Source: an uncultured Collinsella sp.
GTDB lineage: Bacteria; Actinomycetota; Coriobacteriia; Coriobacteriales; Coriobacteriaceae
NCBI GenBank assembly: GCA_958353395.1
Contig: CATWSG010000021.1
Span: forward strand, 1-40,838
Length of the DNA: 40,838 nucleotides
Direction: 5' to 3'
Shown here: positions 15,536 through 23,963 of the stretch, piece after piece
How positions within the stretch are numbered: position 1 is the stretch's first letter
How the letters are laid out: the number at the start of each line of letters is the position of its first letter
Translations under genes and position numbers: made by a program
Notes under the pieces: generated by a model
The model's database searches: none
What the model was told of the DNA's origin: nothing
The model's input: the letters and a program-made list of their open reading frames with translations, nothing else

Positions 15536-16726
15536 TCATGAGGAGCGCGTTTTGCCGAAGGCCTTAAGCACCGCCGTCACGGGACCAGGCTGGAAACGTC
15601 GGCGCACATCGTCGAGACGCTCGGGAATATCGATGTGCTGCGGGCAGTGCCGCGCGCATTTGCCGCATTTGACGCAATTGCTCACCAACTTGGGCTCGCT
15701 TGTGCGCACCGCGCTCGCCGTAAAGTATTGAGACAGCCCCGTAAACCAGCTGTGCGCATAGCTTGCGTTGTAGGCGGCAAAACATCCAGGGATATTGATG
15801 CCTTTAGGGCACGGCATGCAATAGCCGCATCCCGTGCAGGGCACACGGTTCGATTTCTCAAACTCCATCAACACGCGCGCAATCGTGTCGAGCTGGTTGG
15901 CCGTCATCGAATTCGGCAACGCGAGGTCTGCCAGTGACGAATTCTCGTCCACCTGCGCGGTATCGGTCATACCCGAAAGCAACATGGTCACCTGGGGATG
16001 ATTCCACACCCACGAGAGCCCCCAAGCGGCAGGCGTATGCAAATGCCGATCGCATGCACCATCGAGAACAGCGCGCGCCCGCGGAGGCAATTTGCCTGCC
16101 AAGCGTCCGCCCAAAAGCGGCTCCATCACAAACACCGCGAGACCTCGCTCGGCGGCGGCCATGAGCCCCGCCGTTCCCGCCTGATATCGTTCTCCAGCGT
16201 AGTTGTACTGGATCTGGCAAAAGTCCCACTCATACGCATCGAGCATCGTAAGGAAGTCCGCCGCGCTGCCGTGGTACGAAAAGCCTATCTGACGAATACG
16301 CCCTGCAGCCTTTTGCTGCGCGATCCAGTCCTCGATGCCCAACGCCACCACACGTTCCCACTGGGCGGGCGAGGTAATGTTGTGCATGAGGTAATAGTCG
16401 ATATGGTCAGTCCGTAGGCGGCGCAGTTGCTCGTCGAAGAACCGGTCGAAATCCTCCGCGCATTTGCACGAAGCATGCGGCAGCTTGGTTGCGAGCAAAA
16501 CCTGGTCGCGCAAGCCCAGGCGCTCAAGCGACGCACCCACGCACGCCTCGTTGCCGGGATAGAGATAGGCCGTGTCCAGGTAGTTAATCCCCTGCTCCAC
16601 CGCACGGGAAATGATGGCATCGGCTGTCTTCGCATCCGGACGTCCCGGCGCACCGGGAAACCTCATGCAGCCCAGACCCAGAGAGGATATTCGGTTACCA
16701 CTTTTAGGGTCAACGCGGTATTGCAC
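15536..16726 (-). CDS. Aldo/keto reductase with C-terminal 4Fe-4S ferredoxin domain
   Basis: A 396-residue enzyme. The aldo/keto reductase barrel (about residues 1-290) has the catalytic Asp/Tyr motif in YLDTAYLYPGNE and a His in DYYLMHN. The C-terminal part carries two cluster motifs, CTGCGYCMPCPKGINIP and CVKCGKCARHCPQHIDIP, each typical of a 4Fe-4S site. This fused form is common in anaerobes and likely takes electrons from ferredoxin. The start is GTG 16726 with GGAGGGG upstream. The substrate is unknown. It is the first gene of a minus-strand series with the Gfo/Idh/MocA gene and nfo. Confidence 0.94.
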   Translation of the reverse strand: MQYRVDPKSGNRISSLGLGCMRFPGAPGRPDAKTADAIISRAVEQGINYLDTAYLYPGNEACVGASLERLGLRDQVLLATKLPHASCKCAEDFDRFFDEQLRRLRTDHIDYYLMHNITSPAQWERVVALGIEDWIAQQKAAGRIRQIGFSYHGSAADFLTMLDAYEWDFCQIQYNYAGERYQAGTAGLMAAAERGLAVFVMEPLLGGRLAGKLPPRARAVLDGACDRHLHTPAAWGLSWVWNHPQVTMLLSGMTDTAQVDENSSLADLALPNSMTANQLDTIARVLMEFEKSNRVPCTGCGYCMPCPKGINIPGCFAAYNASYAHSWFTGLSQYFTASAVRTSEPKLVSNCVKCGKCARHCPQHIDIPERLDDVRRRFQPGPVTAVLKAFGKTRSS

Positions 16727-16876
16727 GGCCCCTCCCCTCCCATCGAAGCCCTGACAAGGCGAAACAAACCCGTCACGTCATCGAAACACATCGGAATCGC
16801 AATTGAGAACGTATCGTAACGCAGCAGAAATCGAGCCGTCACGGCACCGCTTTAACATCAGCAAAAAGCCCGATGA

Positions 16877-17083
16877 AAGGAGCCGGGCATCACCACGTGC
16901 GAGGACGCCTACCCCTACCCCGGCGAGCAATACATCCTCTCGGTCGACCGCCATCAGATCGAAGTCATGGACCATCTGGACGAGCTTCCCGCCACAGGCG
17001 CCGTCATCTTCTGCACCTTCCCCAAGGTCCGCGATGGCGTCGGATACCCCGCCCGCGTCTTTGCGGTCTGCCCCGCGGCATAA
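16877..17083 (+). pseudogene. C-terminal fragment of a cyclase/kynurenine-formamidase family gene
   Basis: An open frame ending at TAA 17081 gives about 63 residues. The part MDHLDELPATGAVIFCTFP, followed by a Gly-Arg segment and PARVFAVCP, resembles the C-terminal end of metal-dependent cyclases (PF04199), which normally have about 210 residues and carry their active site in the missing N-terminal part. The frame opens after a stop at 16874 and has no ATG, GTG or TTG before the internal ATG at 16967. An AAAGGAG sits 6 bases before an ATC (16889). I read it as a decayed remnant; a small gene starting at a rare ATC codon is less likely. Confidence 0.5.
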
Positions 17084-17161
17084 GCGCACAGCGCAATAGT
17101 TTCTTTTTCATAACAGCCGCCCCGCGCACCCACCAATCACCCTGGCAGCATACAATCCATC

Positions 17162-17187
17162 AGGCGCCCCTTACGCGGGCGCCTTTT
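17162..17187 (+). terminator. Terminator before the PanE-like gene
   Basis: AGGCGCCC (17162-17169) pairs with GGGCGCCT (17177-17184), followed by TTTT. It ends transcription from the cyclase fragment 20 bases before the PanE-like start. Confidence 0.75.
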
Positions 17188-17206
17188 ACATGGGGAGATG
17201 ATTCAC

Positions 17207-18121
17207 ATGCAGATCAACAAGGTCGCCTTTATCGGCAAGGGCGGCGTCGGCCTGCTCTACGGCAGCATGATTGCCAAGGCCCTCGGCAATGACGCCGTCG
17301 AATACGTTATGGATGACACCCGTTTTGAGCGTCACGCGAACGACGCGCTCACCGTCAACGGCAAGCCCTGCGATCTCACGTCCGTCCGTGCCAGCGAGGC
17401 GACGCCCGCCGATCTGGTCATCCTGACAGTCAAGACCACCGGTCTCGACCAAGCACTCAAGACTATGGAGCGCGTCGTGGGACCCAACACGCTCATCGCC
17501 TCGCTGTGCAACGGCATTACGAGCGAGCAAAAGATTGCCGAACGCTTTGGCTGGGAGCATACCGTTCTTGGTATCTGCCAGGGCATGGACGCCGTGTTTC
17601 TCAACGGCGCGCTCACCTTTACCAATGCGGGCGAAATCCGCTTTGGCGCGGCGGCCGGCACGAACCCCGCAACCATCACCGCAATCGACGAGCTCTATAC
17701 GCGCTGCGGCATCGCCCATACCGTCGAGGACGACATCGCCCACCGCATGTGGGCCAAACTCATGCTCAACGACGGCATCAACCAGACCTGCATGGCCTAC
17801 GGCGGGACCTACGGAAGCGCCACGGAGCCGGGCTCCGAGCAGCGTCGCTGCTTTGTTTCCGCCATGCGCGAAACGCTTGCGGTCGCCAACGCCGAGGGCG
17901 TTGAACTGACCGAGGCAGACCTGACGCAAATGGTGCACCTCATCGAGGGAATCGACCCCGCCGGTATGCCCTCGATGGCTCAAGACCGCATCGCAAGGCG
18001 CAAAACCGAGGTTGATGAGTTCGCGGGCACCATCTGCCGCCTCGCAGCCAAACACGATATCCAGGCACCGCAAAACGAGTGGCTCTATCGGCGCATCCGC
18101 GATATCGAGAAAAGCTGGTAG
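17207..18121 (+). CDS. 2-dehydropantoate 2-reductase family protein (ApbA/PanE)
   Basis: A 304-residue NADPH-dependent reductase. The N-terminal nucleotide-binding motif is AFIGKGGVGLLYG. The family segment VILTVKTTGLDQAL (about residue 75) carries the conserved Lys. The C-terminal helical domain has AHRMWAKLMLNDGINQTCMAY, with the conserved Lys and Asn, and MPSMAQDRIARRKTEVDEFAGT, which ends the active site. PanE makes pantoate for coenzyme A. This family also contains other ketoacid reductases, so the role is likely but not certain. The start is ATG 17207, because GGGGAG would be too close to the earlier ATG at 17198. It appears to be transcribed alone. Confidence 0.87.
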   Translation: MQINKVAFIGKGGVGLLYGSMIAKALGNDAVEYVMDDTRFERHANDALTVNGKPCDLTSVRASEATPADLVILTVKTTGLDQALKTMERVVGPNTLIASLCNGITSEQKIAERFGWEHTVLGICQGMDAVFLNGALTFTNAGEIRFGAAAGTNPATITAIDELYTRCGIAHTVEDDIAHRMWAKLMLNDGINQTCMAYGGTYGSATEPGSEQRRCFVSAMRETLAVANAEGVELTEADLTQMVHLIEGIDPAGMPSMAQDRIARRKTEVDEFAGTICRLAAKHDIQAPQNEWLYRRIRDIEKSW

Positions 18122-18158
18122 CGCCGACGCGCCGCATTCAACAGCCTTAACAGCAAAA

Positions 18159-18190
18159 CCGCCGCAAGGGAACCTTTCCCCTGCGGTGGC
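18159..18190. terminator. Hairpin after the PanE-like gene
   Basis: CCGCCGCAAGGGAA and its imperfect complement form a GC-rich stem about 38 bases after the stop. No strong T run follows; it may serve both convergent genes. Confidence 0.5.
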
Positions 18191-18230
18191 CTTCATCTTC
18201 GTCTATGACCGGCGGCCGATCTCACAACAG

Positions 18231-18437
18231 TTAGCGTTGCGACCCCGGCACCTCGTCCTCATCGTCGCGGCAAAGAACCACGCCTGCGCTTCCCAGCAGC
18301 GTGGCCGCGATCAGCGCGCCGACCACGATAGGAGCAGCCCCGCATGTCCCCTGCATGCCCGCGACGAGCGCGGCCGTGGGACCAAGGCAGCCAAGCATCA
18401 ACGCGACGGCGGCAACGGCAATATCTCGAGCATTCAC
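18231..18437 (-). CDS. Small two-helix membrane protein
   Basis: A 68-residue protein with two hydrophobic segments, about residues 6-27 (VAAVALMLGCLGPTAALVAG) and 36-56 (APIVVGALIAATLLGSAGVV), and an acidic tail DDEDEVPGS, so both ends are probably on the same side of the membrane. The start is GTG 18437, with GGAGG 10 bases upstream, which is rather far. I do not recognise a family. Composition fits its neighbours, and the strong hydrophobic pattern supports a real gene. Confidence 0.55.
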   Translation of the reverse strand: MNARDIAVAAVALMLGCLGPTAALVAGMQGTCGAAPIVVGALIAATLLGSAGVVLCRDDEDEVPGSQR

Positions 18438-18553
18438 AAGACCACTTCCTCCAAGAGAAAGACCTTATTTCTCAAGAACCAGTGTGCCCCGCATCCATAC
18501 GCCCAGCGTACCGCCACGGTAAGGGCTCTGTTAACTCAAACGCATACATAGAA

Positions 18554-18599
18554 CGGACGTCCTTACGTTGCCCTAAAGCTCGGTAAAGACGCCCGTCCG
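18554..18599 (-). terminator. Imperfect hairpin after the secreted coiled-coil protein gene
   Basis: CGGACG with TCCTTAC (18554-18566) pairs with 18583-18599 with a small bulge. It lies 25 bases after the stop of the gene at 18624 and lacks a strong T run. Confidence 0.35.
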
Positions 18600-18623
18600 C
18601 CAAATATCCGTGATGCAGAAAAA

Positions 18624-19397
18624 TTACCAACCGGTGTAGTAATCGGTGGTTCCGGCAGCGCAGCCGGAGTCATAGACCTTGCAATCACCCTTGGAGCCCG
18701 TAAAGGTCGAGCCCTGGGCCATATCGCCCGCGGCAACAACGTAATAGCCGTCGGAATCGCGCCAGAAGCCCTCAGAATCCTGAGTCCATTCGCCCGTGCG
18801 ATAGTGATAAAGCACATTGCTGCTGTAATAGGTCTCGCGGCGCCCGTTGTAGTTATTGACACCCGCAGAGCGCGTCAGGCCCGATCCGTTCGCGTAGGAC
18901 GCGGCAGACGCGTAAGACGGAGTGTAACCGGCGTTGTAGTACGAAGCCTGGGCGGCCTCGGCAGCCTCCGCCTCGGCGGCAGCCTCGAGCGCTTCGCGCT
19001 TGGCATCCTCAAGCGCAGCGCGCAGCTCATCGAGCTCGGTCGACTTGGCGTCGACCTCCCCCATCGTCAACAGGCTACCCGCACCGTCGATGCAACCCTG
19101 CAGCACAGCATGCTCGTCATCGGTAGCATAGTCGCCATACATATTCATAATGATCTGAGCGCGCATCTCAAGGGAATCGCGCTTGGCCTCCATCGAGGCG
19201 TTCCACTCCTGCATGGAACCATAACCATCGCCGCGATAGTCAACGGGCTGCACCAGCGTCGCCTCGGACGGCGTAGGTCCAACCGTATCGGATAGTATTG
19301 CCGCGTGGGCATCGGTTGCACCGGCGCCCGCCAAAAGTGCCACGGTCAGAGCGGCGGAAAGGGCGGCGGCTTTCGGTTTTCGTGAATCGATCCTCAT
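18624..19397 (-). CDS. Secreted coiled-coil protein with conserved C-terminal domain
   Basis: A 257-residue exported protein. A signal peptide ends near DAHA (about residue 32). An alpha-helical region rich in Glu and Ala, with heptad character, runs over about residues 100-150. A Ser/Tyr/Ala linker leads to a C-terminal domain (about residues 190-257) with DSDGYYVVAAGDMAQG, CKVYDSGCAAGTTDYY and a final GW. The aspartates and paired Cys in the last part recall small double-psi barrel (3D-like) cell-wall domains, but this is only a resemblance. The start is ATG 19397 behind GGAGG; a much longer frame has no signal peptide at its start. A cell-envelope role is likely; the function is unknown. 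Confidence 0.75.
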   Translation of the reverse strand: MRIDSRKPKAAALSAALTVALLAGAGATDAHAAILSDTVGPTPSEATLVQPVDYRGDGYGSMQEWNASMEAKRDSLEMRAQIIMNMYGDYATDDEHAVLQGCIDGAGSLLTMGEVDAKSTELDELRAALEDAKREALEAAAEAEAAEAAQASYYNAGYTPSYASAASYANGSGLTRSAGVNNYNGRRETYYSSNVLYHYRTGEWTQDSEGFWRDSDGYYVVAAGDMAQGSTFTGSKGDCKVYDSGCAAGTTDYYTGW

Positions 19398-19608
19398 GTA
19401 GCTAGAAACCTCCGTAGTGCGTTTTTGCTGCGTTTGAGCTGCGTGTGATTCGATCGCGCTGCATAGTACCCCGAGCAAATCGCGACCTGCGGTTTTACTC
19501 AAAAGGCGCACGTCAATTGCGTAAAACTCACATCCTCTTAACAGGAGTTTTCCACATCTCGATTGCATAAAGCATGCCAAAAACCCTGTTTTTGCACCCG
19601 CTCTATGC
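19398..19608. other. Leader of the secreted protein gene and spacer to the metY terminator
   Basis: I see no gene and no promoter of good quality; TTGACG is present on the minus strand but without a matching -10 at the proper distance. Confidence 0.3.
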
Positions 19609-19649
19609 AAAAAAGGCGCCTGTGCAACCATTGTTCGCACAGGCGCCTT
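19609..19649 (-). terminator. metY: Terminator of metY
   Basis: A perfect 13-bp stem (AAGGCGCCTGTGC) with an 11-base loop is followed on the minus strand by a T run. It lies 60 bases after the metY stop. Confidence 0.9.
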
Positions 19650-19709
19650 GAGCAGGCATTTTATGCAGTTATACCTATCGAGTCGCAAGGGGTCCTTGCA
19701 CAAGTCGCC

Positions 19710-21020
19710 TTACTCGTCCAGCGCGGCGAAGGCCTGCTTCAGATCCCAAATGATATCCTCGGCGTTCTCGGTACCGATGGAAAGACGGATTGTGGAGGGC
19801 GTGATGTTCTGCTCGGCGAGCTCCTCGGCAGAGAGCTGGGAGTGCGTAGTGGTAGCCGGGTGCACGACGAGCGACTTGACGTCGGCCACGTTGGCGAGCA
19901 GCGAGAAGACCTGCAGATGGTCGATGAACTTCCAAGCTGCCTCCTGGCCACCCTTAATCTCAAAGGTAAAGATCGAGGCACCGCCGTTGGGGAAGTACTT
20001 CTGATAGAGCTCGTGATCGGGGTGCTCAGACAGGCTCGGGTGGTTCACCTTGGCGACATGGCTATCACCAGCCAGGAACTCAACGACCTTCTTGGTGTTC
20101 TCGACATGACGGTCAACGCGCAGCGACAGAGTCTCGGTGCCCTGGAGCAGGATCCAAGCGTTGAACGGGCTGATGCAGGCGCCCTCGTCACGCAGCAGGA
20201 TGGCGCGGACATAGGTTGCGAAGGCGGCGGGACCGGCAGCCTCGGCAAACGAGACGCCATGGTAGGAGGGGTTGGGCTCGGCGATCTGCTCATACTTGCC
20301 GCTCGCCTTCCAATCGAAGTTACCGCCGTCGACGATCACACCGCCCAGCGAGGTGCCGTGGCCGCCGATGAACTTGGTTGCGGAGTGGACGACGATGTTG
20401 GCACCATGCTCCAGCGGGCGGAACAGATACGGGGTGCCGAAAGTGTTGTCGACGACAACCGGCAGACCGTGCTTCTTGGCGATCTCGGAGATGGCGTCGA
20501 TGTTGGGGATGTCGGAGTTGGGGTTGCCGAGCGTCTCGAGATAGATGACCGTGGTGTTGTCCTTGATGGCGCCCTCGACCTCGCCCAGGTTATGAGCGTC
20601 GACAAACGTGGTCTCGACGCCAAACTGGGAGAGCGTATGCTCCAGCAGGTTGTAGGAGCCACCGTAGATGGTCTTCTGGGCAACCACATGGTCACCGGCC
20701 TGAGCAAGAGCCTGCAGGGTATAGGTGATGGCAGCAGCACCGGAGGCGACGGCGAGACCTGCCACGCCACCCTCGAGTGCGGCGATACGGTCCTCGAAGA
20801 CGCCCTGGGTGGAGTTGGTCAGACGGCCGTAGATGTTACCAGCATCGGCAAGACCAAAGCGGTCGGCGGCGTGCTGGGAGTTGCGGAACACATAGCTCGT
20901 GGTCTGGTAGATAGGCACGGCGCGGGAGTCGGATGCGGGGTCGGCGCTCTCCTGGCCAACGTGAAGCTGCAGGGTATCGAAACCAAAGGTGTGCTCGGGG
21001 TTGTTGATGAACTGGCTCAT
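19710..21020 (-). CDS. metY: O-acetylhomoserine sulfhydrylase
   Basis: A 436-residue PLP enzyme of the Cys/Met metabolism family that makes homocysteine (or, with other thiols, methionine) from O-acetylhomoserine and sulfide in the cytoplasm. The PLP lysine lies in VVHSATKFIGGHG near residue 215, and the family tyrosine region NIYGRLTNSTQ is near residue 63. The insert-containing length and the start FDTLQLHVGQ are typical of MetY rather than MetB or MetC. The ATG at 21020 follows AAGGAG. A promoter, a 17-codon leader peptide and a small hairpin lie upstream, and a divergent LysR regulator is 273 bp away, so both transcription and elongation may be controlled. Confidence 0.95.
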   Translation of the reverse strand: MSQFINNPEHTFGFDTLQLHVGQESADPASDSRAVPIYQTTSYVFRNSQHAADRFGLADAGNIYGRLTNSTQGVFEDRIAALEGGVAGLAVASGAAAITYTLQALAQAGDHVVAQKTIYGGSYNLLEHTLSQFGVETTFVDAHNLGEVEGAIKDNTTVIYLETLGNPNSDIPNIDAISEIAKKHGLPVVVDNTFGTPYLFRPLEHGANIVVHSATKFIGGHGTSLGGVIVDGGNFDWKASGKYEQIAEPNPSYHGVSFAEAAGPAAFATYVRAILLRDEGACISPFNAWILLQGTETLSLRVDRHVENTKKVVEFLAGDSHVAKVNHPSLSEHPDHELYQKYFPNGGASIFTFEIKGGQEAAWKFIDHLQVFSLLANVADVKSLVVHPATTTHSQLSAEELAEQNITPSTIRLSIGTENAEDIIWDLKQAFAALDE

Positions 21021-21082
21021 GATGATCTCCTTGATCGAACAAAAGTAAACAAATTAGAGAGAAGTAAGTCGCTGTCTCCTGA

Positions 21083-21136
21083 TCACACCAACGGGCGCAA
21101 ACAGGAGCCCGGCATTCGTCTTGGTAAGCATTTCAT
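21083..21136 (-). CDS. Leader peptide of metY
   Basis: A 17-codon open frame, MKCLPRRMPGSCLRPLV and stop, has an ideal ribosome site AAGGAGG 7 bases before its ATG and lies inside the metY mRNA between the promoter and the gene. It contains two Cys and two Met codons. A stem of CTCCTG and CAGGAG spans its last codons and stop, so ribosome stalling could change the fold. Position and composition suggest attenuation in response to cysteine or methionine, as known for other sulfur genes. The coding potential is supported by the ribosome site only. Confidence 0.55.
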   Translation of the reverse strand: MKCLPRRMPGSCLRPLV

Positions 21137-21204
21137 ATGCGGGCCTCCTTTCGCATCCCGGTTCCGTGGTCGGTTTAATTACCTACCGCCTTTGTGTGTT
21201 TTGA

Positions 21205-21233
21205 ATAGTACGAGCATTGTTTCGCTCGGTCAA
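21205..21233 (-). promoter_or_regulatory. metY: Promoter of metY
   Basis: TTGACC (21228-21233), a 17-base spacer and TACTAT (21205-21210) on the minus strand, giving a leader of about 175 bases. Confidence 0.8.
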
Positions 21234-21253
21234 TCACTTAAAAGCGCTAACCT

Positions 21254-21274
21254 GTTATCGGTTTTGTAGATAAC
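21254..21274. promoter_or_regulatory. LysR-type operator
   Basis: GTTATC, nine bases and GATAAC form a perfect inverted repeat that also reads TAT-N11-ATA, the T-N11-A pattern of LysR-type regulators. It is 19 bases before the LysR start and just upstream of the metY -35, so it may act on both genes. Confidence 0.65.
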
Positions 21275-21293
21275 GCTCGAAAGGACGGCGCCG

Positions 21294-22196
21294 ATGACCC
21301 TCCAGCAGCTTCGTTTTCTGATCGCCGTGGCAGAGTCCGGCTCAATCAACGCCGCAGCTCAGCGCCTCTATACCGCTCAGTCCAACATCTCAAACGCCGT
21401 CAAAAGCCTGGAGCAGGAACTCCACCTGGAGATCTTCACGCGCTCCAGCCGCGGCGTCACGCTCACCAACGACGGCACCGAGCTTTTGGGCTATGCGCGC
21501 CAGGTCGTAGAGCAGGCCGATATGCTCGAGGCCCGCTACGAGGACGGCGGCACCCCGCAAGCCCGCCTCGCCATTTCCGCCCAGCACTACGCCTTTTCGG
21601 TCGAGGCCTTTGTCAACGTGGTCGAGCGCTGCCGCGACAGCAAGTTCGAGTTCATCATGCGCGAGACCACCACGTCGCAGATCATCGATGACGTCCGCGC
21701 GTTTCGCAGCGACATCGGCATCCTGTATCTGGACGACTTTAATGCCCGCGTTCTGCAGAAGGCTTTTGCCGATGCGCGTGCGAGCTTCCATCCCCTATTC
21801 GACGCGACGGTCCACGTCTTCGTTAGCGAGCGCCACCCGCTTGCCCGCCGCCCGCAGCTGTCCCTTGCCGACCTCACACCCTATACGCGCTACAGCTTTG
21901 AGCAGGGAACCTCAAACTCCTTCTATTACGCCGAGGAACCTTTTAGCTATATCCCTTGCGACCGCAACATACGAATCTCGGACCGCGGAACACTTACTAA
22001 CTTACTTATCACGTCGAACGGTTACACCCTGTCGACCGGTGTCCTCTCCAATGAAATGCAATGGGGTATGGCATCGATCCCGTTAGCAGACGCCCCAACG
22101 ATGCACGTAGGCTATATCATGCACGACGAGCGCAAGCCCTCTCCCCTCTTGCAGCAATACCTCGACGAGCTCAACCGCATCATCCATGCCAACTAA
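21294..22196 (+). CDS. LysR family transcriptional regulator
   Basis: A 300-residue LysR-type regulator. The N-terminal winged helix-turn-helix is MTLQQLRFLIAVAESGSI, with AAQRLYTAQSNISNAVKSLE as the recognition part. A linker helix and a periplasmic-binding-protein-like effector domain (about residues 90-295) follow. It starts at ATG 21294 with AAAGGA upstream. It is divergent from metY, with a T-N11-A palindrome in the shared region, so control of sulfur amino acid synthesis and autoregulation are the obvious inference. The coinducer cannot be told from sequence. Confidence 0.92.
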   Translation: MTLQQLRFLIAVAESGSINAAAQRLYTAQSNISNAVKSLEQELHLEIFTRSSRGVTLTNDGTELLGYARQVVEQADMLEARYEDGGTPQARLAISAQHYAFSVEAFVNVVERCRDSKFEFIMRETTTSQIIDDVRAFRSDIGILYLDDFNARVLQKAFADARASFHPLFDATVHVFVSERHPLARRPQLSLADLTPYTRYSFEQGTSNSFYYAEEPFSYIPCDRNIRISDRGTLTNLLITSNGYTLSTGVLSNEMQWGMASIPLADAPTMHVGYIMHDERKPSPLLQQYLDELNRIIHAN

Positions 22197-22295
22197 CTGT
22201 CGGAAGACGGGGTAGAAATCGTAGATTGCTAGCCCCCGGCGGACATGGCGCTACAATGGTCACTCACACGAAACGTACCCAACGAAAGGAACCAT

Positions 22296-22781
22296 GTGAA
22301 GGTCATCATCTATACCGACGGCTCGGCCCGATCAAATCCGGGACGCGGCGGCTACGGCGCCGTGCTCAAATACACCAACCCCGCCGGCAAGACCTTCACC
22401 TCCGAGCTTTCGCGCGGCTACGCCAAGACCACCAACAACCGCATGGAGCTCATGGCGGTCATCGTGGCGCTCGAGGCGCTCAACCGCCCCTGCGAGGTCG
22501 AGGTCCATTCCGATTCGCAGTACGTCGTCAACGCTTTCAATAAACACTGGATCGACGGCTGGAAAAAACGCGGCTGGAAGACCGCCAACAAGCAGCCTGT
22601 CAAGAACCGCGACTTGTGGGAGCGCCTGCTCACCGCAAAGAGCAAGCACAAAGTGGAGTTCATCTGGGTTAAGGGCCACGCCGGCCATGAGCTCAACGAG
22701 CGCTGCGACGAGCTTGCCACCACGGCGGCCGACGGCAGCAACCTCGATATCGACACCGGCTTTAACGAGAGCGACCTGTAA
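22296..22781 (+). CDS. rnhA: Ribonuclease HI
   Basis: A 161-residue enzyme that removes RNA from RNA-DNA hybrids. The four catalytic acids are present: Asp in IIYTDGSA, Glu in NNRMELMAV, Asp in VHSDSQYV and Asp in ERCDELA. The basic protrusion DGWKKRGWKTANKQPVKN is also conserved. The start is GTG 22296 with AAAGGA upstream; an ATG one base earlier is out of frame, and the longer frame from 22245 has no ribosome site. It stands alone between the LysR gene and the next oxidoreductase gene. Confidence 0.96.
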   Translation: MKVIIYTDGSARSNPGRGGYGAVLKYTNPAGKTFTSELSRGYAKTTNNRMELMAVIVALEALNRPCEVEVHSDSQYVVNAFNKHWIDGWKKRGWKTANKQPVKNRDLWERLLTAKSKHKVEFIWVKGHAGHELNERCDELATTAADGSNLDIDTGFNESDL

Positions 22782-22854
22782 TAGCGTTTTCGCGCAGCTT
22801 TATATCCCCACGCGCTACACTCATCCTGTAGACCAAACAACGCAAGGGGGACGT

Positions 22855-23961
22855 ATGCTGCGCATCGCGACCATCGGCACATCCATGATCACCGACGACT
22901 TTATCCAAGTCGTCAACGCCAACGACCAAGCCGCGTTTGTGGGCACGCTTTCGCGCGACGCCAATCGCGGTACTGCCTTTACCGTCGAACACGGCGGCGA
23001 ACGTAACTTCACCGCACTTGACGAGCTTGCGTCCGCCGTCGACGTCGACGCCGTCTATATCGGCAGCCCTAACGCACTTCACTACGAGCAGGCCCTTGCC
23101 TGCATCGCCGGTGGCAAGCACGTCATCGTCGAGAAACCCTTCTGCGCCACCGAAGCGCAGGCGCTGGAAGTCTTCCGCGCTGCCGAGGCAGCAGGTGTCG
23201 TGGCTCTCGAGGCCATGCGTCCCCTCCACGATCCCGCCTTCCACGCCATCGAGGACGCCCTGGGCGAGATCGCCCCCATCCGCCGCGCCTCATTGCGCTT
23301 TGGCAAGTATTCCTCGCGCTACAACGAGATTCTCGCGGGACGCGCCACCAATATCTTCGACTGCAATATGGCATCGGGTTCCCTCATGGACATTGGCGTC
23401 TACGCCGTCGAGCCCATGGTCGAGATTTTCGGCATGCCCTCCGGCCTTACGAGCATGACTACTTTGCTCGACCCCACCACGCGGCAGCTCACGCACGGCC
23501 CCATCGACGGCTGCGGTTCCATCCTCGCCAGCTACGGCGGTGGCCGTATCTCCGTCGAGCTCGCGCACTCCAAAATTACGAATGACCTGCTGCCCTCGCA
23601 GATCGAAGGCGAGCGTGGCACTATCCAGATCGACCATCTGTCCACGCCCCGCAACGTCCGCATCGACTATCGCGGCGATGTCGTACGCGGCTCGGCGACC
23701 GAGGCACCGCGCGAACAGGGCGACAACGGCCGCGTGCTCGACCTGCCCAAATCGAGCAACACTATGGAATACGAACTCACAGACTTTATCACCGCCATCG
23801 GCGGCATCGATAACGTTAAGGAAGAGATTTGGGAGACCCCGGCAGGACGTCACGAGCTTGGCCACTACCGCGATGTCACGCTCGTCTCACTGCGCATCAT
23901 GGATGCCGTGCGCCAGCAGGCCGGCATAACCTTCCCGGCCGACGCAGGCAAGCAGGCATAG
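22855..23961 (+). CDS. Gfo/Idh/MocA family oxidoreductase 2
   Basis: A 368-residue NAD(P)-dependent oxidoreductase. The N-terminal Rossmann strand is LRIATIGTSMITDDF, with Thr-Ser in place of the usual third glycine. The family motif VEKPFCATEAQA is near residue 97, and a catalytic-domain segment MDIGVYAVEPMVEIFG is near residue 180. It starts at ATG 22855 behind AAGGGGG. Two bases separate it from the acylphosphatase gene, so the two are translationally coupled. The substrate is unknown. Relatives are often annotated as scyllo-inositol or other sugar dehydrogenases, but nothing here fixes that. Confidence 0.9.
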   Translation: MLRIATIGTSMITDDFIQVVNANDQAAFVGTLSRDANRGTAFTVEHGGERNFTALDELASAVDVDAVYIGSPNALHYEQALACIAGGKHVIVEKPFCATEAQALEVFRAAEAAGVVALEAMRPLHDPAFHAIEDALGEIAPIRRASLRFGKYSSRYNEILAGRATNIFDCNMASGSLMDIGVYAVEPMVEIFGMPSGLTSMTTLLDPTTRQLTHGPIDGCGSILASYGGGRISVELAHSKITNDLLPSQIEGERGTIQIDHLSTPRNVRIDYRGDVVRGSATEAPREQGDNGRVLDLPKSSNTMEYELTDFITAIGGIDNVKEEIWETPAGRHELGHYRDVTLVSLRIMDAVRQQAGITFPADAGKQA

Positions 23962-23963
23962 CG

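Noticed and set aside
21021..21200. SAM or other sulfur riboswitch in the metY leader
   Set aside because: I could not find the conserved core of a SAM riboswitch; the leader is explained better by a short peptide frame and a small stem.
19563..21269. A 568-residue plus-strand frame opposite metY
   Set aside because: It is a shadow of metY, with no start signal and a composition typical of antisense frames.
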